This document shows, one piece after another, positions 45,663-56,506 of a stretch of DNA of 64,000 bases (position 1 is the stretch's first letter; each line of letters starts with the position of its first letter). Under the pieces are notes generated by a model. That model was not told the DNA's origin and made no database searches. It saw only the letters and a program-made list of their open reading frames with translations. The stretch spans positions 12,266,692-12,330,691 of the forward strand of contig OW203730.1 in NCBI GenBank assembly GCA_934045075.1, written 5' to 3'. The DNA comes from Yponomeuta sedellus. Its lineage: Eukaryota > Arthropoda > Insecta > Lepidoptera > Yponomeutidae. Position numbers and translations under genes: made by a program.

Positions 45663-45905
45663 GCGGTGGTAGCGGAGAGGTGTAGAACGCCGGCCTCTCA
45701 ATCGGGAGTTCGTGGGTTCAAACCCCGGCATGTACCAATGACTTTGTCTTCTAAGTTATGTACATTTGTGAAATTATAGTACCTAGCAATACTACTCGCC
45801 GACGGTGAAGGAAAACATCGTAAGGAAACTCTAGTGTCTGAAGTGTTAACGTACCTCAGCGCTTGCTACGTACAATGGCCCAACTATGAGGCTAAGTGCG
45901 GAAAT
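45663..45905 (+). repeat. tRNA-like SINE family S2
   Basis: GGCGGTGGTAGCGGAGAGGT, B box GGGTTCAAACCCC, then TTATGTACATTTGTG and AAAACATCGTAAGGAAAC. It is followed by a short (CTAA)n run at about 45915. Confidence 0.8.
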
Positions 45906-45934
45906 CTCAGGTCTAACTAACTAACTAACTAACA

Positions 45935-46699
45935 GTGCCACTCACATGTTTCAGTGTCAAGTTACACATTTTTTACTTATCTGTCCCGACATTAGGTACA
46001 TAATTACAAAATAGGTCTTTTGCATACCACAGAAATCTAGTAGGTAAGTAAGTATTATGTTTTTATTCTAATACCTTGACACTGTGAAGGACACTGCCCT
46101 ACTAGGGCCTGATATAAGCCTGTCACAAGAAAAGACGGCGATGAATGTCCGTAGAAGAAAGATTATACCTAACTTACTAAAAAGTAATCCAAGAGACGAC
46201 CACCTCAAACTATTTATATTGAACTCATGTAACATACCTTTTTTATAGGGGATATCCCGACTTGCCTCTGCTCCTGGGGTATCAATGGGATTAATTCGTC
46301 CGCCAAATGCCTCAACCCATGTTTGGAAACACGGAAGGTTTTTGTGAACTCTGATTGTTGGAACGATTGCCGAAACGCGTGAAACCGACGTCTATTTCGG
46401 CGCTCTTGTACTCTGCGCTTCGCTCTGTTGACTATTTGTGATAATCGCTATCATAAACCGAGTGAAGAAGTATAAATTTTATTAAAAAAATACTTTTTAG
46501 CCTTCTTCGTCACAACTGCCAGTGAGCAATCATACCGAAAAAGCTACTGTTGTTCAAAGATACTAATATTGCAGCTGTCAGGTAGCTGTCATGCAGTTAT
46601 ATAGCTCAATGAAACGTCAAATAAGGAGTAGCATACGGATTTGACAGCCAGACTGTTACCAAGGAACTGTAATTTTGTAAGAGCATACGAAAGTGGCTC
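45935..46699. other. Intergenic stretch, nothing named
   Basis: AT-rich with no clear exon or repeat border. Confidence 0.45.
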
Positions 46700-46830
46700 C
46701 ATGTAGCTCTACGGTACCTGTCATGTCGTTCATTGGTCGTTAAATGGAACATTTGTGCTTAGTGGAATACCGTTAGCGTAAAACCTTGTAATTGGACTAC
46801 CGATGAACTCCTTGAGAACTGTAATGTTGT
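46700..46830 (+). repeat. Two-copy dispersed repeat (with 26665-26775)
   Basis: Inverse of 26665-26775 over roughly 110 bases. Confidence 0.7.
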
Positions 46831-47980
46831 TGAGTAGAATCGGGGCCCTGTTGTCGTGCCTCAGTCGCTCGGATCCTTCCTCTGGTGACAACCTTATATT
46901 TGTTGCTGTGTTAGCTAACTAGCTACAACGAATCCTACGACGCCCTTGGTCGTGAGGTGTTGGCAGAGATACCAATTGATTATCCAATTCCTATACTAAC
47001 AGGAAATCCCAAGCTTGGGTGAGTTGTGCATATTTTACGTACCTATTTAGCTTTAGTAATCGTTGCGCGGTAGATGCGTTTTGGCTATGGTCCAAAGTTC
47101 AATGTACATAATGACGTGTTAGTTAGTATTAAGTTTTCCTATGCATAATTCCAGCGATAATCTATCGGTCACTGATTAGTTTCGACATGTAGTTATGCTT
47201 TTAGTTTATTTTGTTGTAACCGTTCTGGCCTGAAATATTATTATGTACTGCTGCCACATCGCTAGCAAGTAGGCTTGGGCGCTTGTAAAGTATACCCTAC
47301 CCTCTCTCTGCCTTCGCTTGCTAGCTATGTGGGACAGTAAAGGCTTATCCTGATCTCCCACTAATGTGTACCTATGGGCACATTCCAGGAACTCCATACG
47401 GGTTCAGCAATTCGCCGCTGTACCAAATTAACCTTGGAGGCCTACTTCGGCTCTTCCCCAACGCTTCCCCCTGGCTGCTTTGATCAACGGACGCTGGACT
47501 CCCTGTGCTGGACGTGGCGCGAGTGATAGCGAGGTAAGTGGGGTATCGTATTGTGTTGTGCTTCATTTGAACTCAACAGACTGCGTGAGTGAATTAAGAC
47601 ACAGGCTTTAGTGACCCACTCCTACTTTGTAAATATAGATGTAAATAGTAATTTGCTCTCGTTTTATTTCTGCCCTCGACAAATAACGTGACAAGGACTC
47701 ACCGAATCTGCGACAAGGACCATCTACCTGCGGAACTCCAGCATGTCAAACGAGTACTTCGTGGAAACAAGCTGCAAGTTCCGCGGTGTCCGTCGCGGAG
47801 GACGTGTCAAACCGGACACAGTCAAGTGAGTTCCAGCCTACCTGCCTTTCGTGAGAGGAGTGACTGACAAAATGTGGAGTATTTTGAAACGCGCCTCAAT
47901 CAGAACCATCTACCAGCCGCCATTTAATTTTAACTTCAATTACTAATAATCAATATTGTGGACTTTATATAAAAATAATT
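46831..47980. other. Intergenic stretch with one candidate exon
   Basis: Holds 47696-47825, an open segment with an AG before it and GTGAGT after it. In one frame it joins exon 4 of the peroxidase in phase and ends NSSMSNEYFVETSC...VK-stop. In another frame it would join the amylase exon at 56507. Neither match is good enough to call. Confidence 0.3.
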
Positions 47981-47989
47981 GGTTTGCCT

Positions 47990-48125
47990 ATTTTGGGACG
48001 TAACTTCATAATTAACTTTTGTAATTTTTGCCGAGGGTAGTAAACTAACCGGCACGAAAAAGTGCCGAAACGTTGGAAAATTGTAAAAAATTTAATAAAC
48101 GAGCATAAATCCATATAAAAACAGT
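47990..48125 (+). repeat. Dispersed repeat with GGCAC/GTGCC-GAAACG stem
   Basis: GGCAC (48051) and GTGCC (48062) close a 6-base loop, then GAAACGTTGGAAAATTGTAA. The 3' part recurs inverted at 31770-31870 (ACAATTTTCCAACGTTTCGG). It may be the end of a Penelope-like or similar element. Confidence 0.55.
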
Positions 48126-49224
48126 TTTAATTACCATATAAGATTGCTCTGTTGTCTGTCTCAAACTCCTTTCTAAAGTTAAATTTGTTATTAAATACGA
48201 CTGTCTACGGAGATTTAAATTAAAGCTTCTCAGTCACATAGTTACGTTGATAATTACGACCTGATTTCACTCATACCTTTAACGTTAGCATAATTATATA
48301 TAGAATCCAAAGAGTCAAGACACATGTTTCACAGAACAAGTAGACGAAAATGGTTAATTTCTTTTTCAAAATATAGGTAGAATATAGGTAACGCTGAGTC
48401 AGCTGCCTTTAGTGGGAACTTAAGACAGCACAGACATTATGTATGTTCGCGCCAGTGCGACGACTCCTTAATGACAATATTTGTCGACCACATTGTTTCA
48501 CTAGCGCTTGGAGCTCTTAAAGTGTGCATGCGGTGCTTTGTATTTGCACCCGTCACTCTGCGCCCCCAAATCTCTTGCGAAGTGAACACGGTGCAAATGT
48601 CGCCGCCAACTGGTAAAATAAGCCGTCGAAATAATTGTCTAGGACGTTCGTTTGGGAAGGCATTAAATTAAAAGCCTGAACGTCATTCGAAGTTTGATTG
48701 AACAAACGTTAAATGAGATGACTGAAAGTCGCTAGCCAAATGGTCAGCACTAGGGAAGTGTGTACTCGTCTCATCTCAATAAGAAGAGAAGGTCAATGCG
48801 GAATTGCAGATGAGCTGCCAGAGGATGTCTGTCAAAATATCGTCAGGCAGCTCATCTGAAATTCCAAAACATACATATTAATTTCAAGTAAATCGCACTC
48901 ATCCCACCTATCACTATATATAGATAAGCAAAGAAAACTCTAAAAGCTTAGCCAAACCCTCACATACTCTAAGTTTTTTTTTTGTCAGTAGTACAGACTC
49001 GTACCTATATTTCGTTTTACTTCTGACATTATATCAATTATCTATATATTTGGTTCTGCGATGTGTCTTTTTGTTACAAGGCAAGTCTTTTACACCACAC
49101 TCACTCAGACTTTCAATGAGGATACGCAATAGTCGAATTAGAGAACGTTGTAGACTGAAAGAGTATGTAGTGACTAGAATAATTGAGAATATGGCGTGCG
49201 TGTATGCAACGACTTTGAACGTAG

Positions 49225-49335
49225 ATGATGAAGGTGATCTGTCAGGATCGTGGCAAGAGGCAGTCCCTGGTCTCTGCCTACCCCTCTGGGATCCAGACGT
49301 TACATCTACTTATTTCAATCTCACCGGCGAAGTGC
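49225..49335 (+). repeat. GATCTGTCAGGATCGTGGCA repeat
   Basis: Matches fragments at 22075-22105 and inverted at 31230-31290. The 117-codon open frame around it (49050-49403) is therefore not taken as a gene. A run of (ACGG/ACAG) units follows at 49565-49605. Confidence 0.6.
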
Positions 49336-49919
49336 GTGTCGTGCCACGCGCAGTGTATGATTCCGTCGCCGAAAGAATGGCGTTTTCTACTTTACAGGGC
49401 TAACAACTTCAACAACTTAATTTTCAATGGGTTATGCCTTTAATCCCCATTACCAAGTTTTTATTTTACACGTTGGTCGCCCATTTCTCGTTAACTTGTG
49501 TAAAAATATGTGCTTCTTATTTTACTGATTTTTCTACCGTTCCGTTCTAATGGTTTTACCCGCGGACAGACCGACAACGGACGGACGGACTGACAGACCG
49601 ACATGGCATAGCTAAAAGGAAGCCTTTCTAGCTACTACGGAACCCCAAAAAAGACCGAGTCAGAAGATGACCGTATAGAATAAGCAGGGTTTATTCTATA
49701 CGGTATTCTGAGCTTAAGAGGGGAAGAACACGCTCTAATGACGTCATTCGCTTTGGCGCACGCAGTAACTGAACTATTGAAAAAAAATGTTTTGTCTGGT
49801 CGTCGTTCATTTTATTATAGCTGAAGTATTAAAGATTTTAATAGGAAGTGTTCATAAAATAATATATTTGAGAATTACAAAAGTCTGAGAAATTCACAAA
49901 GCTGTTTAGAACTGTTACA

Positions 49920-50690
49920 ACCAGACCCTGACCTGACCGGATTTTGACTCGATTTCGAATCATGGACGAAACGTGGCTCCACCATTACGACTATGAAATA
50001 AAAGTCCACGATTTGGAAGATGCCATCATCACCGTCCCCTAAGAATTATAGGCTGTTCCGTCCAGCTAGATCCTGGGCCTTATTTTTTTGGACGGCCAAG
50101 GGATGGTGATGATTGAATGTTTCAGTCATGGAGCCACTACGCTACGTACGCAAATCAAATCAAAACAGTGACTAAGTACGCGAAAAACAGCGTGGCAAAC
50201 TTGCTGAGGTTGTTTTGTTTCATCAAGATAACGCCCCAACGCACAAGTCCAGTGTGCTTAGTGCGAGTTTGACAGATCCAATCAAATAATTTTACTACCG
50301 CGTTAATCGAGCATTGAGTAGTGAGTATAAGTAAGTTAACCGTTCGAACTGGCAAAACGCTGTCACAGTACAAATCGCACTCGCGTTTATTCGTGTTTTG
50401 GCTGGTAAACGTGTTCACTTATCAACGTAAACCAATACAACTCGCACTCAGCTATTTTAATTTCCATACTTGTCGCTAGGTGTAGCTTCCTCGATGCCAT
50501 AGAAATATGAGTTTACGTTAACGCGATCGAGTAGTTAAAAAACTCGCACTAAGCACTCTGAGATGCTGGCTTCTCCAGACCCAGTGACTTCCTTTATTTC
50601 CGAGATTGAAAGAATATCCAAGAGGCCAGAAATTCGACGATGATAGACAACGCAGAATCAAGATGACAAAATAAACTAGGTATCCCTTTC
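49920..50690 (+). pseudogene. Mariner transposase relic split by a MITE
   Basis: Before the MITE, MDETWLHHYDYE (first catalytic Asp) and an FHQDNAPTHKSS-like segment can be read across several frames. After it, LPLFPRLKEYPRGQKFDDD continues the third-Asp region. Stops and frameshifts are numerous. It belongs to a different mariner lineage from the copy at 17039, which has TGDETWVYEY. Only the C-terminal half survives; no terminal repeats were found. Confidence 0.8.
50254..50556. mobile_element. 303-base MITE with GTGCTTAGTGCGAGTTT ends, copy 2
   Basis: Same ends and order as 28660-28961. Inserted within the mariner relic, so it is younger than that relic. Confidence 0.85.
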
Positions 50691-51257
50691 AAAATCTAGA
50701 TATTTTTGGGGGATAAAATCGACAAAAAACTCCAAACATTCCAAACAGTCTTTTCAATGAGCGATTTTCTGACAGCTCCTAAAAAATAGTTCCAATCTCG
50801 CTACTAGATGGCGATGCTGTCTGTGTACGTTGTTTTTTTTAATACCGCTGAGAGACCTTTATTAGTCTGTGTTTGTATATCACTGTCGTCGTCGAAGTTG
50901 AAGTTTTGTTAGCACTGTCGAAGATTTTATTACAAAACAGACGTCATTATACCTACTTAATTTTAAGTTTTTAACAGTGCATTTTCATGACTTGTTGATT
51001 GACTTCTTTCAAACAACCGGTTTGTTTTTTAAAAGAAATTACTAGAGTTGGTTAAATTGTTCTATGGTCTAGACGGAACACAGAGTAAATTACTATATGA
51101 GACGGAATTTTTTTTTTAATAAAGGGTTTTACGGCCCTGGATCCGTGTCCTTTTGAGCCTTGAGTATTGTATTAGTTTTTTATAGTATTAGTTTTCAGAT
51201 AAGAGCACTTATCACTTCCGTATCACTTCACTATAATGTTCAGTTTTTCCAGTCACT

Positions 51258-54200
51258 TTAAATTTTTATTCCACTGTTCATAATGAATTTATATAAGGGG
51301 GCGAAAAAGGTAGGATTGCTAAGTAGATTTGGAAGAAGAGTTGGTGTAGGGACACCCGTTTCGCAGCTGATTGTGTCAAGTTCCGTGATAAGTATTAATC
51401 TGTGCAATTTAAATTCTTGACAGTTGAGCACGAGATGGTTTAGGTCGGCGTTTTCAGTTCCACAGTAAATGCAGTTCGAATCTTGGGCTAGGCTGAGTCT
51501 ATAAAGGTGAGCTTGGGTTTGGCAGTGGCCGAATCTCATTCTGTTTAGGGTGGTTATGTATTTCCGGCAGTTTATGTCTTTTTTCCGATGGTACCAAGGT
51601 TGGGCGGGCGGGCTTCCTTGGATGTCTCTATACCAGCTTCCTTTCTCTTTACTGATCTCATTCCAGTAGTTGCACCATATTGCTTTCAGATTCTCATTCA
51701 GATGAACATGGAGATCAGTAAATGGCAATTTGAGGTCTGTAGAGTGATCCTCGTCAGGGTCCAGATTTGCAGCTCGATCGACGACTTCATTTCCAGTGAT
51801 ACCCCGGTGAGCAGGTACCCACATTAACTTAACTACCTTACCACTAACTAACAAACTATTTAACAAATTCTTTATATTATAGATGAGATAATTTACATTA
51901 TAACGAAGGCAGTTACCTTCTAAAGCTAATAATACACTGAGTGAGTCAGTAAATATAATTATATTACAAGTATCAATATTTTGAACGTAAATTAAAGCTT
52001 GATGGATAGCATAAGCTTCGGCGGTAAAAATGCTACATCTAGTGTCAATTTTAAAACATTTAGTTTTCTTTGACTGAGGGTCAAAAAATGCTGAGTTTAC
52101 CCTATCAACTGTTTTAGAGCCATCAGTATAGATGGAATACAGATGATTATTTTCCAGGAAAGCAAGTAAATCTTGTTGGTTCGTAATGCATGGTTTATGT
52201 ACAAAATTATTTTTCAATAGAATATCGAGATCCATCCTATAGAGGGGCCACAAATTATCCTGATGCAAATTTTTTGTTAAATCATTCAAATGTAAAACTA
52301 TTCTTAATAAGGTTGGTATGTTACCATTTAATATCTGATTAAAATTTGCATAAGGAGCCACTGAATTGCCCAATTCAGTGGCATGCATTGGTAAAATGTG
52401 ATCTAAGACAACTCTATTATTTTTAGTTAACATTTTCAAACAGAACCTTTCAGCTAGCTGTAGACGTCTAAGATGTAAAGGGGGAATGCAAGCCTCACAT
52501 TGCATTGCATTAATTGGAGTAGAGCACATAGCCCCTGTAATAATTCTCAAAGCTTTATTCTGAATAACTTCTAATTTCTTCAGCAAAGCAAGGCTTGCCC
52601 CCATATAAGCAATTGAGCTATAATCGAAATGGCTGCGCATAATGCTCTTATATAACATAGATAATATTTTTGGGTCAGACCCCCAATGTACTCCTGCCAG
52701 AGACCGAAGTATATTAAGGGCTTTGGAGGCGTTTTTGATGATATAATTTATGTGAGATTCAAATGTTAGCCTATGATCCAGCAATATACCAAGAAACTTC
52801 TTTTCTTTCAACCAAGGTATAGGGAGATTATTGTATTCTACCAAACTATTACAAGGAGAAAGCCTTTTGGAGAAAAGCATAGCTCCACTCTTTAATGGAT
52901 TTATAACCAATTTGAGCTTATTAAAATAATAATTATGCACTTGAGAGAGGGCTAAATTTAAATTATTTACAGCTATATTTACATCCTTATGTACAGAGTA
53001 TATTAACAAATCATCTGCATACTGCAGGAATTGAACTCCAGTCTGGGTCAGATATTTATTTATCTGAGATGTATAAATATTGTACAATAAAGGGGATATG
53101 GTTGCTCCTTGCATAGTACCTTTAAAAACTTGTCCTGGTCCGTGTAGTATGTTGTTAAATTTAACATACATAGTCCTATCATAAAGAAAATGAAATATCC
53201 ATTTACAGACATGTCCTGGCATACCAATCTCTGATAAAATTCCTGCCAATACAGATGGATCAACATTATCAAAAGCTCCCTGTACATCAAGAAATGCACA
53301 TACGGTGGCTGATTGGCTGTGAAAGGAATTCCTGATGTCAGAGATGAGTGAAGTAAAGCTCTCTGTAGCACTACGACCCTTCCTGAAGCCGAATTGCTGC
53401 TCTGGTAAGATTTTATTCTGCTCTACGTAATGGTCTAATCTGGTTTTAAGCATAAACTCAAACAATTTACCTACACATGAGGATAAAGAAATTGGTCTAT
53501 ATGAATTAAAGTCATCACTAGACTTGTCTGGTTTCAATATAGGAATAACGCATTGTGTTTTCCAAGCTTCAGGAATGGACTGAGTCATCCACAATACATT
53601 GTACATTTCCAATAACGATTTTTGGGCATCAACATGCATGTTCCTAATAAGCTTGTAAGGAATGTCATCTAATCCTGGGGTTGTATCTTTCCTATATTTG
53701 ATAGCAAATGTGAATTCTGCAAAGGAAAATGGTTCTGAAAGATGAGCACAATTACTATTCCCTGTGTTATTAAAGATTTCATTTAATGAGTTTATGTCTA
53801 TGTTTTTTTCAGGAGGAGACGGTGGAGCATATTTATCAATGAAGGCTGGAATCCATTCGTCGCTTTTGGGCATTTTGGGTAATGTTACACGTTTGAATCT
53901 TTTGATGTAATTCCAAATAGTGCTTATAGGTGTATACCTGTTAAAAGATTCAACTAATTTAGTCCATCCGTATTTCTTCTTTTCTTTTAATAATCTTTTT
54001 TTAAAAGCATTTAATTTTTTATATTCAATGTAACTCGACATATTACCATTACTTCTATACATATTTAGAGCTTCTTTACTTTTATTAACAGCATCTGAGC
54101 ATTCATTGTCCCACCAAGGAACAGGCTTTTTAATGACAATGCTATTAGTTTTCCTTAGCTTTGGAATAGTGACATCTTTAATCTGATTAAGTTCTTCGCA

Positions 54201-55019
54201 AAAATCATTGTAAGTTTTGACTGGGTTACTACTGTCTATATTAAATTGCCCTAATATTCTCTCTGTTTCAGATGCATAAGCCTGCCAATCTGCTTTATTA
54301 TAAAGATATCGATCAGCGGAATTACCAATATCGTATTTATGAATTGTGGTGTGAATTGTTATAACTGTTGGAAAATGATAGCTGCCCATCGCATCATCAT
54401 GAACTGTCCACTCGCAAAGAGGAGCAACAGAAGGACTGACAGAAGAAATATCAATTGCAGAAGGCATTTTAGAAGGACTACCTACAGTGGTAGGAAAACC
54501 AGTGTTTAATATACATAGATCATACTCATCGAGTGTGTTATAGATCTCATTACCGCGAGAGTTAGACCTCAAACACCCAAAAGCGACGTGATGGGCGTTG
54601 AGATCGCCCGAAAAAAGCATTGGTTTCGGTAACATATTCAAAATCTGTTTGAGTCTTCTGCACTGAAATCTACGGTTATCATTAGGAGGCGGTATATAAC
54701 TACAGAGAATTGATAAATTACCAGCATTGGTTTGTAAGATTATTGCAGCAGAATGCATAAAATTGTAAAAAGGAACAGAGACAGTAGAGAATTTCAAATT
54801 GGATTTAACTAAAATTGCTACACCTCCTCGTCCATCTTTCCCGTCTTGTCGAATTATATTGTAATTAGGAATATTAAAAGTGCTATTGTTCCTAAGCCAA
54901 GTCTCATTTAAAAGACAAACGTCTACATCATTATTTAATAAAAATGAAATTAATAATGGCTTCTTGTTAATAACTCCTTCTACATTAAACTGTACTATTG
55001 TAATAAATGATTTATCCAT
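51258..55019 (-). CDS. LINE ORF2: endonuclease, reverse transcriptase, RNase H
   Basis: 1253 codons, unbroken. The APE-type endonuclease (1-230) has FNVEG, LLNETWL (Glu39), FSGDLNAHH (Asp139, Asn141), PSAID and GSYHFP. The last is SDH in active enzymes; here the Asp is Tyr214. Reverse transcriptase runs over about 430-720 with AFLDVQGAFDNV and YADD at 667-670. RNase H follows, with YTDGS (Asp966), the AEAYAI block and FTDS. A C-terminal CX2C...HX4C cluster starts near 1183 (CIYCGTENADLNHLVLNC). The protein would nick DNA and copy the LINE RNA in place. Its ATG overlaps the end of ORF1 by 8 bases. Confidence 0.95.
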   Translation of the reverse strand: MDKSFITIVQFNVEGVINKKPLLISFLLNNDVDVCLLNETWLRNNSTFNIPNYNIIRQDGKDGRGGVAILVKSNLKFSTVSVPFYNFMHSAAIILQTNAGNLSILCSYIPPPNDNRRFQCRRLKQILNMLPKPMLFSGDLNAHHVAFGCLRSNSRGNEIYNTLDEYDLCILNTGFPTTVGSPSKMPSAIDISSVSPSVAPLCEWTVHDDAMGSYHFPTVITIHTTIHKYDIGNSADRYLYNKADWQAYASETERILGQFNIDSSNPVKTYNDFCEELNQIKDVTIPKLRKTNSIVIKKPVPWWDNECSDAVNKSKEALNMYRSNGNMSSYIEYKKLNAFKKRLLKEKKKYGWTKLVESFNRYTPISTIWNYIKRFKRVTLPKMPKSDEWIPAFIDKYAPPSPPEKNIDINSLNEIFNNTGNSNCAHLSEPFSFAEFTFAIKYRKDTTPGLDDIPYKLIRNMHVDAQKSLLEMYNVLWMTQSIPEAWKTQCVIPILKPDKSSDDFNSYRPISLSSCVGKLFEFMLKTRLDHYVEQNKILPEQQFGFRKGRSATESFTSLISDIRNSFHSQSATVCAFLDVQGAFDNVDPSVLAGILSEIGMPGHVCKWIFHFLYDRTMYVKFNNILHGPGQVFKGTMQGATISPLLYNIYTSQINKYLTQTGVQFLQYADDLLIYSVHKDVNIAVNNLNLALSQVHNYYFNKLKLVINPLKSGAMLFSKRLSPCNSLVEYNNLPIPWLKEKKFLGILLDHRLTFESHINYIIKNASKALNILRSLAGVHWGSDPKILSMLYKSIMRSHFDYSSIAYMGASLALLKKLEVIQNKALRIITGAMCSTPINAMQCEACIPPLHLRRLQLAERFCLKMLTKNNRVVLDHILPMHATELGNSVAPYANFNQILNGNIPTLLRIVLHLNDLTKNLHQDNLWPLYRMDLDILLKNNFVHKPCITNQQDLLAFLENNHLYSIYTDGSKTVDRVNSAFFDPQSKKTKCFKIDTRCSIFTAEAYAIHQALIYVQNIDTCNIIIFTDSLSVLLALEGNCLRYNVNYLIYNIKNLLNSLLVSGKVVKLMWVPAHRGITGNEVVDRAANLDPDEDHSTDLKLPFTDLHVHLNENLKAIWCNYWNEISKEKGSWYRDIQGSPPAQPWYHRKKDINCRKYITTLNRMRFGHCQTQAHLYRLSLAQDSNCIYCGTENADLNHLVLNCQEFKLHRLILITELDTISCETGVPTPTLLPNLLSNPTFFAPLYKFIMNSGIKI

Positions 55020-56178
55020 TATTCTGTAGTGATTTAATCAACACTTCCTGCACAATGGAAGCATTGATTTTGGGCAAATTACCATTCGCCAATGTTACCA
55101 AAGCTCCTACCAAACCATTTAAGATGAAGTCGCTCTTGACTATTTCTTTGACTAAATTTGAATTTGAGATCACAAGTTGTGGAGGTTCTGTTACTATGGG
55201 TTTTGTGGGAGCCCTAGCAATCATTGGCGAAGGCTTGGCTTTCAGTGGAGGGAAGTTCGAGTTGTAGTTTTTGACAATATTGTCTTGTTTTTTGGCTGAA
55301 GCAGCAATTTTTGCATAGTTAGTCCTATTAACATGTTCTTCTAACTTGTTTTTTTTAACTGGACAGTCTCTGGAAATTGCCAAGTGAGGCCCTTGGCAGT
55401 TGATACATTTCAATTCATCCTCTTTGTCGCATTTTGTGAAGTGGTGCTCACCAGAGCAGATAGAGCACTTCTGCAGTCCTTTACAGAACTTCGCTCCATG
55501 GTTAAATCTGAAGCACTTAAAGCACTGCAGAAGTGGTGCTCTGTACTCATTGACCTTAAATCTATACAGATCTAGGTATACATACTCCGGTAGTGTCTGT
55601 GACAAGAAAGTCACAGACACTGAACTGTACGGAACAATTTCTCCGTCGACCTTGCGGGTAAAGCGCCTTACGCCTACAATTTCAAATTCTGCTGCAAGTT
55701 TCTTAAACAGTTCTTCATTCGTGATACTTGTTGGAACGAAGCGAAGGACCCCAATAGTCTCTACAGACCTCGCGGGAATATAGGCTCTAAAGCCCTGTTT
55801 CTTCAGCAGTTCGTCATTCGTCAGGAAGTTGTTCGCATTGGAAGCTTGTCCAAAGCACACACCAATTTTATTAGCATTGATGCGCTTGATGCCCACCACG
55901 CCCTTGACGTCATTTTTGAAGATCGTGTTTAGCTGGTCAGGGTTTTTATTACCAATTCTGCCATTTTCGGATTCAACAAAGACAATGAATTCATCGCTCA
56001 CCAAATTTTCCGCGTACAGCCGCCTGTAACCTGGTTTCAGATATGGCTTGAATCCATCATCCTGCTGCTGCTCGCCGTGATGTTCGCGTCCATGGTCCTC
56101 AGTTCGCCCCCTCTTTAATTTGGGAGGAGGTTCATCCTCGGAAAGCCCAGGGGGCTTTGCCCCCGGGCGATCTTTCAT
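55012..56178 (-). CDS. LINE ORF1: RNA-binding gag-like protein
   Basis: 388 codons, unbroken. The N-terminal 50 residues are charged and Pro/Gln-rich. The middle (about 60-210) is probably an RRM-like fold, with ETIGVLRFVPTSITNEELFK resembling part of one. Three zinc knuckles follow: Cys219-Cys222-His227-Cys232, Cys238-Cys241-His246-Cys250 and Cys258-Cys261-His265-Cys272. This fits the nucleic-acid-binding ORF1 protein of I-type LINEs, which coats the RNA. Start: first ATG of the frame, about 135 bases inside the element. The stop TAA overlaps the ORF2 ATG in ATGGATAA. Confidence 0.93.
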   Translation of the reverse strand: MKDRPGAKPPGLSEDEPPPKLKRGRTEDHGREHHGEQQQDDGFKPYLKPGYRRLYAENLVSDEFIVFVESENGRIGNKNPDQLNTIFKNDVKGVVGIKRINANKIGVCFGQASNANNFLTNDELLKKQGFRAYIPARSVETIGVLRFVPTSITNEELFKKLAAEFEIVGVRRFTRKVDGEIVPYSSVSVTFLSQTLPEYVYLDLYRFKVNEYRAPLLQCFKCFRFNHGAKFCKGLQKCSICSGEHHFTKCDKEDELKCINCQGPHLAISRDCPVKKNKLEEHVNRTNYAKIAASAKKQDNIVKNYNSNFPPLKAKPSPMIARAPTKPIVTEPPQLVISNSNLVKEIVKSDFILNGLVGALVTLANGNLPKINASIVQEVLIKSLQNNG

Positions 56179-56506
56179 CTCGCCGAACCTAACGACGATG
56201 TTTTAAATACTTTTAGCGTAAGTTTATCGAGTTTTAACAATTTTCAGAAATATTTTTGAAAAATTTTCAGAAAACGCGCCTATCCTCTTCAAAAGCCCGC
56301 CAAAAAAAAAAAACTATGAGACGGAATGAGAGAAGTTCACAGATTGCAGATATATTGTGAAAAAAAAAACAAGTCAAGTTTTATCAGAGCCATCTGTCGG
56401 AGTTTCAAGAACTATTTTTTGTTTTTAATTTGCTCTAGGAAAATCCCTCATTGTTTCCTTGTTTCGTTATGTGGCTTCGTTCCATTATAAGTGTTCTTAA
56501 TTTCAG

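Larger units (their letters stand above)
51108..56312 (-). mobile_element. Full-length I-superfamily LINE
   Basis: A non-LTR retrotransposon of about 5.2 kb with two open ORFs. The 3' end is an A-run (minus strand) after CCCTTTATT, at 51108-51120. The flanking duplication is ACTATATGAGACGGAA (51092-51107) against ACTATGAGACGGAA (56313-56326), differing by an AT. ORF1 with three CCHC knuckles plus ORF2 with APE endonuclease, RT and RNase H places it in the I superfamily rather than the Jockey clade, which lacks RNase H. Its 5' end lies about 190 bases from an amylase exon. Confidence 0.93.

Noticed and set aside
49050..49403. 117-codon open frame
   Set aside because: Overlaps a dispersed repeat found elsewhere in the window; no domain, no splice context.
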